Both the position numbers and the translations under genes were made by a program. Shown here in pieces: positions 60,064 to 64,000 of a stretch of 64,000 bases of DNA. The stretch's first letter is position 1, and each line of letters opens with the position of its first letter. The DNA lies in the NCBI GenBank assembly GCA_963669295.1, contig OY769938.1:2108001-2172000 (forward strand), read 5' to 3'. This stretch comes from G963669295 sp963669295. Its GTDB lineage: Bacteria > Bacteroidota > Bacteroidia > Flavobacteriales_D > CALLUQ01. The notes under the pieces are model-generated. The model was not told where the DNA came from, did no database searches, and worked only from the letters and a program-made list of their open reading frames with translations.

Positions 60064-61470
60064 TTAAAACTTGGCGCGCGCTCTATTTTTATAGGCGCGA
60101 TGCTTGGCACTCTTTTGTCGCAACCGATAGGTTTTTTCGTCTTTAATGTTTTTCAGCTCATCCAACTCACGCTCGTATGCTTTCATGTCGTTGTACACAT
60201 CTTGCAAAAAGGGGTGCGGCTCTACCCGCTCGAAGTGGGCTTCCATAATGTTCATGGCTTCGCGCAACAGTGTTTCAGCATCTTTAAATTTGCGTTTGTC
60301 GGCAGCAGCCATGGCCGCTTCAAACTTTTCGCCTCCCACCATCAGGGCATGCCCCATGCCGGCAATGGGATTGAAGGCACTTTCAAACAAGGCCTTGTCG
60401 TTGGTAAGGCTTACAGTGGTGTTGTGCGTTTCCAACACGTCCTCAAAATTATTAACGGTGTTGTTGTACTTCAACGCACTCACAAACTCCATGTTTTTTT
60501 TGATGTTTTTCTTTACTTTAAACTTAATTAGAATGGCTTTTTGCTGGCCCGTAAACATGTCGTTCAAGAAGATATCAACCTTGCCACTGCCTTCTTTATG
60601 GGGGTACATGTATACCTTTTCTAATGTCACCAGTTTTTCGGGGTAATCAATTTCCAGCACGGTGTTTTTGGCTACAATAGATACCATGTCGTTGAGCTCG
60701 GTGCCAAAAATATCGGGCAACTGGTCGGGCGAACCAATGAATTGATAATTGGCTCCTCCCTGGTCGGCCAGGCTGGCCATGAGGTTTTCGTTGTAGTCGG
60801 CACCTACCCCAAAGGTAGAGAGCGACACTCCGTTGCTATTGAATTGCTTGCTGGCAATGCCGCGCAAAGCCACCGGATCGGTAACGCCCTGGTTGGCCCT
60901 GCCATCGGAGAGGAGAATGACCCGATGAATGTACTGATTGGCGGATGCTGTTTTTTTGTTGCGCATGCCTGTTACCAGTTCATACCCCTTTTCCATGCCA
61001 CCACTTAAGTTGGTTGCTCCTCCCACTTGTATGTTGTTCACCTTTTCTTTCAACGCATTTTTATCGACCACCCGCTGTGGTGGGCAGAGTACCTGCACCT
61101 TGTCGTCGTACTGCACAATCGAAAGCATATCGCGCTTTTCCAGGGTGTTGATCACATAGTTAAGGGCTTCCTTGGTATAGCGAATTTTTTCGCCCTGCAT
61201 CGATCCGCTACGGTCGATGACCATCGACAGGTTAAAAGGGAGTCGCTCTTGTTGCTCGAACTTTTTTCCATCTAAAAACACGTAGAAGAAAAACTCATCC
61301 TTATCGCCTTTGGGCATCCAGTAGTTGTTTTCGGGAGCCGATTTAAAGACAACACTGCTTTCGCCCTCCAGTTGTTTTTGCTGCTGTGGAGCGTTGAGGT
61401 AACGTTGTTGACCTGCTGGGATGGCAAATACAAATGTTGCCAATAACGGAAGTAGCCAAATTTTTTTCAT
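60064..61470 (-). CDS. Exported VWA-domain protein, copy 1
   Basis: 468 aa from the ATG at 61470 (signal MKKIWLLPLLATFVFA); earlier in-frame codons look non-coding. Residues about 80-270 are a von Willebrand factor A domain with MIDAS DRSGSMQG, and GGATNLSGGM and ILLSDGRANQGV further on. It binds a divalent metal and often mediates protein-protein contact. The rest (YMYPHKEGSGKVDIFLNDMF, GAMGHALMVGGEKFE-like segment) is shared with two tandem paralogues. The tail is basic (RQKSAKHRAYKNRARAKF) without a T9SS domain. First of three head-to-tail copies. Confidence 0.85.
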   Translation of the reverse strand: MKKIWLLPLLATFVFAIPAGQQRYLNAPQQQKQLEGESSVVFKSAPENNYWMPKGDKDEFFFYVFLDGKKFEQQERLPFNLSMVIDRSGSMQGEKIRYTKEALNYVINTLEKRDMLSIVQYDDKVQVLCPPQRVVDKNALKEKVNNIQVGGATNLSGGMEKGYELVTGMRNKKTASANQYIHRVILLSDGRANQGVTDPVALRGIASKQFNSNGVSLSTFGVGADYNENLMASLADQGGANYQFIGSPDQLPDIFGTELNDMVSIVAKNTVLEIDYPEKLVTLEKVYMYPHKEGSGKVDIFLNDMFTGQQKAILIKFKVKKNIKKNMEFVSALKYNNTVNNFEDVLETHNTTVSLTNDKALFESAFNPIAGMGHALMVGGEKFEAAMAAADKRKFKDAETLLREAMNIMEAHFERVEPHPFLQDVYNDMKAYERELDELKNIKDEKTYRLRQKSAKHRAYKNRARAKF

Positions 61471-61540
61471 GACAATACAGTTTGCAATACATTCATGGGC
61501 GGGGAGCAAGATTAAAAGTACAAAAAAGCAATGGAACAGA

Positions 61541-61567
61541 AAAGGGGCGGCAACTGCCAGCCCCTTT
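61541..61567 (-). terminator. Hairpin terminator between VWA copies
   Basis: AAAGGGGC (61541-61548) pairs with GCCCCTTTT (61560-61567, the final T unpaired). On the minus strand it follows the stop at 61629 and precedes copy 1. Confidence 0.55.
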
Positions 61568-61628
61568 TACCTGCCGCTCATGCTCTACTATGGAATGGCA
61601 GGTGGTGGTCCCTCAACCACTTGAAATG

Positions 61629-63053
61629 TTAAAACGACGGGCACGAAATGGTTCTGAAAGTACGTGCCTTCGATCGCTTTTGTCGTAAACTAAATTTCCG
61701 TCTGCCGCGGTACGATTTGTCTTTTTTCATTTTTTCCAACTCGTCAATTTCCGCTCCGTATTTTTTCATGTCTTCGTACAGCCCCCATAAAAAAGGGTGC
61801 GGTTCTACCCGTTCGAAATGGGCTTCCATAATATTTTTCGCTTCGCGCAACAGCTTGCGGGCATCCTCAAACTTATTGCGATCGGCTTGTTGCATTGACT
61901 CCTGGAATTTTTCGCCCCCTACCATCAACGCGTGCCCCATGCCTGCCTCGGGGTTGTGGGCATTTTCATACAAGGCTTCATCGTCGGTAAGCTGCACCGT
62001 AGTTTTATGAATTTCGCGTGTTTCCGAAAACCCATTTACAGTGTTGTTGTAGGTAAGCTGGCTGATGAATTCCATGTTTTTCTTGATGCGCTTCTTGACT
62101 TTGAACTTGATCAAGATGGCTTTTTGTTGTTCCGAAAACAGGTCGTTCAACTGGATGTTTATTTTGTTGCCTTGCACTTTGTAAGGGTAGAGGTGCACCT
62201 TTTGGCAGCTTACCAGGTTGGATGGAAACTCTATTTGCAACTCGGTGTTTTTGGCCACTACCGATACCATGCCACTCAATTCTTTGTTGAATACTTGCGG
62301 CAGCTGGTCGGGCGAACCGATGAATTGATAATTGGCTCCTCCTTCGGTGGCCAACCCTGTCATCAAGTCTTCGTTAAACCCGGCTCCCACACCAAAGGTA
62401 GAGAGGGTAATGCCATTGCTATTGAATTGCTTGTTCACAATTTGACGCAGTGCTCGCGGGTCGGTAATGCCTTCATTGGCTTGCCCGTCAGACAATAAAA
62501 TTACCCGGTGAATGTAGTTGCTGAGTTGTTCGTTGCTCTTTTTAGTGGTGTTTACCAGCTCAAACCCTTTTTCCATGCCTCCACTTAGGTTGGTGGCTCC
62601 GTCGGGTTGTATGCCTTGCACCAGTTGGTGCAATTGCGCTCGATTTTTTACCGGTTGTGGTGGGCACACCACTTCAACACCATCGTCGTATTGCACAATA
62701 GAAATACGATCTTCCTGTCCCAATTGATCGATCACATAATCCAGTGCTTTTTTAGCGTAGTCGATTTTGTCGCCACGCATAGAGCCACTGCGATCCACTA
62801 CCAACGAAAGGTTGATGGGCACCCGTTCTTGCGGAATGTGCTTTTGCCCGTTTAAGAATACATAAAGGTAAAATTCGTCTTTCTCGCCTTTGGGCATCCA
62901 GTAGTTGTTTTCGGGGGTGGTGCGAAAAATAACGCTGGTTTCGCCTTCTACTTGTTTGGTTTGATTGAGATGAGAAGCGAGGTAACGCTGTTCACCGGCA
63001 GGACTGGAATACATCAACAAACCGGCAAGCATTAATAGTAATGCTGGTTTCAT
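61629..63053 (-). CDS. Exported VWA-domain protein, copy 2
   Basis: 474 aa. Signal peptide to about residue 17 (MLAGLLMYSSPAG). VWA MIDAS DRSGSMRG, then GGATNLSGGMEKGFEL and ILLSDGQANEGITDP. The central region (ANYQFIGSPDQLPQVF, LNDLFSEQQKAILIKFKVKKRIKKNMEFIS region) closely follows copy 1. The C-terminal tail is basic (FSLRQKRSKARTFRT). No T9SS domain, so probably periplasmic or a surface-attached assembly factor. Terminator downstream separates it from copy 1. Confidence 0.85.
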   Translation of the reverse strand: MKPALLLMLAGLLMYSSPAGEQRYLASHLNQTKQVEGETSVIFRTTPENNYWMPKGEKDEFYLYVFLNGQKHIPQERVPINLSLVVDRSGSMRGDKIDYAKKALDYVIDQLGQEDRISIVQYDDGVEVVCPPQPVKNRAQLHQLVQGIQPDGATNLSGGMEKGFELVNTTKKSNEQLSNYIHRVILLSDGQANEGITDPRALRQIVNKQFNSNGITLSTFGVGAGFNEDLMTGLATEGGANYQFIGSPDQLPQVFNKELSGMVSVVAKNTELQIEFPSNLVSCQKVHLYPYKVQGNKINIQLNDLFSEQQKAILIKFKVKKRIKKNMEFISQLTYNNTVNGFSETREIHKTTVQLTDDEALYENAHNPEAGMGHALMVGGEKFQESMQQADRNKFEDARKLLREAKNIMEAHFERVEPHPFLWGLYEDMKKYGAEIDELEKMKKDKSYRGRRKFSLRQKRSKARTFRTISCPSF

Positions 63054-63125
63054 AATTAACAGTTTTGATGAATAAATTCCAGAGGCTCTATTAGTAAAAC
63101 AAACAAGTGCACAAAAAGTTACAGC

Positions 63126-64000
63126 TTACATAAAAGCGGGGCACCGCATTTTGTTGTTGTTGCGGTATTTTACCTTTTTTTGCTTTAGGCTAAACTTTTT
63201 ATGGCTTTTGTGCGACCGGTCTTTCTTCATCTTTTCCAACTCGTCAATTTCACGGTCGTAATCTTTCATGTCTTCGTACATGCTCCATAAAAACGGGTGG
63301 GGATCTACGCGTTCGAAGTGGGCTTCCATTACCAGCCTGGCTTCGCGCAGGAGTTTACGTGCATCGTCGAATTTTTTGCGATCGGCCTGGCGCATGCTTT
63401 CTTCAAATTTTTCGCCTCCTACCATCAAGGCGTGCCCCATGCCTGCTTCGGGGTTGTGTGCACTTTCGTACAACTGTTTGTCGGTGGTAAGCTGCACTGT
63501 AGTGCGGTGTGTTTCTGTGGTGGCCGAAAACCCGGTAACGGTATTGTTGTAGCTCAGCTGACTGATGAATTCCATGTTGGTTTTGATGCGTTTCTTTACA
63601 TTGAACTTGATAAGGATGGCGCGTTCCTGGTCGGCAAACACATCGTTGAGAGGAATGGTAATGGTATTGCCCGTTACGGAATGGGCATACATGTGCACCT
63701 TTTCGCAGCTTAACAGGTTGGTAGGAAATTGAATTTTTAACTCCGTGTTTTTTGCTACCACGGCATTCATGCCCTTCAATTCGCTGTTGAACATCTCCGG
63801 CAATTCTGTGGGTGAGCCAATGAATTGATAGTTGGCTCCCCCTTCGGTAGCCAGCCCGGCCATAAGGTCTTCGTTAAACCCGGCACCGATGCCAAAAGTA
63901 GAGAGCGACACACCGTTGTTATTGAATTGCTTGTTCACTATTTTTTTCAACTCGGCGGGATCGGTAATGCCTTCGTTGGCCTGACCGTCGGAGAGTAAGA
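63126..64000 (-). CDS. Exported VWA-domain protein, copy 3 (partial, N-terminus off window)
   Basis: The minus frame is open from the stop at 63126 to the window edge, with SDGQANEGITDPAELKKI at the edge, homologous to copies 1 and 2. Apparent ATG starts inside are internal; the real start and VWA MIDAS lie outside. Visible parts match the other copies: ANYQFIGSPTELPEMF, MGHALMVGGEKFEESM and the basic tail KKFSLKQKKVKYRNNNKMR. Tandem triplication with copy 2 73 bp away (63053 to 63126). Confidence 0.85.
   Translation of the reverse strand, partial: LLSDGQANEGITDPAELKKIVNKQFNNNGVSLSTFGIGAGFNEDLMAGLATEGGANYQFIGSPTELPEMFNSELKGMNAVVAKNTELKIQFPTNLLSCEKVHMYAHSVTGNTITIPLNDVFADQERAILIKFNVKKRIKTNMEFISQLSYNNTVTGFSATTETHRTTVQLTTDKQLYESAHNPEAGMGHALMVGGEKFEESMRQADRKKFDDARKLLREARLVMEAHFERVDPHPFLWSMYEDMKDYDREIDELEKMKKDRSHKSHKKFSLKQKKVKYRNNNKMRCPAFM

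Overview
The window reads as chromosomal DNA of a free-living Bacteroidota bacterium, probably Flavobacteriales or a close environmental lineage; I cannot name a species. The evidence is several proteins with C-terminal sorting domains of the type IX secretion system (both 'YPNP' type A and gliding-associated CHU_C type B), two Reg_prop/Y_Y_Y sensor proteins, Bacteroidota-style promoters (TTTG, about 20 bases, then TAnnTTTG), many small LxxC lipoproteins, and no Shine-Dalgarno pattern that I could use to choose starts. No rRNA gene, intact tRNA or CRISPR array was seen.

Left part (1-19.2 kb), accessory in character: a tyrosine recombinase cut by the window edge sits beside a sequence resembling a tRNA 3' end and a cluster of hairpins, which looks like the end of an integrated element. 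Then come a secreted unknown protein, two toxin-like proteins (a C-terminal DRGH nuclease with a perfect 120-bp tandem repeat, and a second nuclease-like protein with a DNRP leader) and a CPBP membrane protease. An AT-rich operon follows: HTH regulator, MazG-like pyrophosphohydrolase, and a 739-aa GIY-YIG/Schlafen-type helicase/S24 autoprotease fusion, with palindromic operators in the divergent promoter region. This is the best candidate for a little-described, probably defensive system. Beside it lies a 1-kb gene-poor stretch with an 18-unit array of exact 22-bp repeats that alternate between two types. Next are an AsmA-like gene split by a one-base frameshift, small unknown genes with a degenerate partial duplicate, and a second DNRP-leader protein with a CheD/CNF1-like Cys-His pair.

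Middle part (19.4-43.2 kb): lipoproteins and cell-surface proteins. Four are large or medium T9SS cargo proteins (20482-23346, 25867-29571, 29885-31132, 36251-39265). Also here are a TPR/LuxR-type regulator, a GT-C membrane glycosyltransferase fused to MORN repeats, a voltage-gated-type K+ channel, two paralogous OB-fold lipoproteins, an O6-alkylguanine-DNA alkyltransferase, an alkaline phosphatase and a CotH-family protein.

Right part (43.3-64 kb): two paralogous giant sensors (propeller, Y_Y_Y, membrane helix, SpoIIE/PP2C phosphatase), both apparently starting at TTG; a short T9SS protein; a glucuronyl C5-epimerase-like protein; a translationally coupled GNAT/lipoprotein/FAD-reductase operon; an LVIVD-repeat T9SS protein; PaaN coupled to a lipoprotein; and three tandem paralogous VWA proteins, the last cut by the window edge. 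Overall the window shows surface display and sensing genes with an accessory island at its left end.
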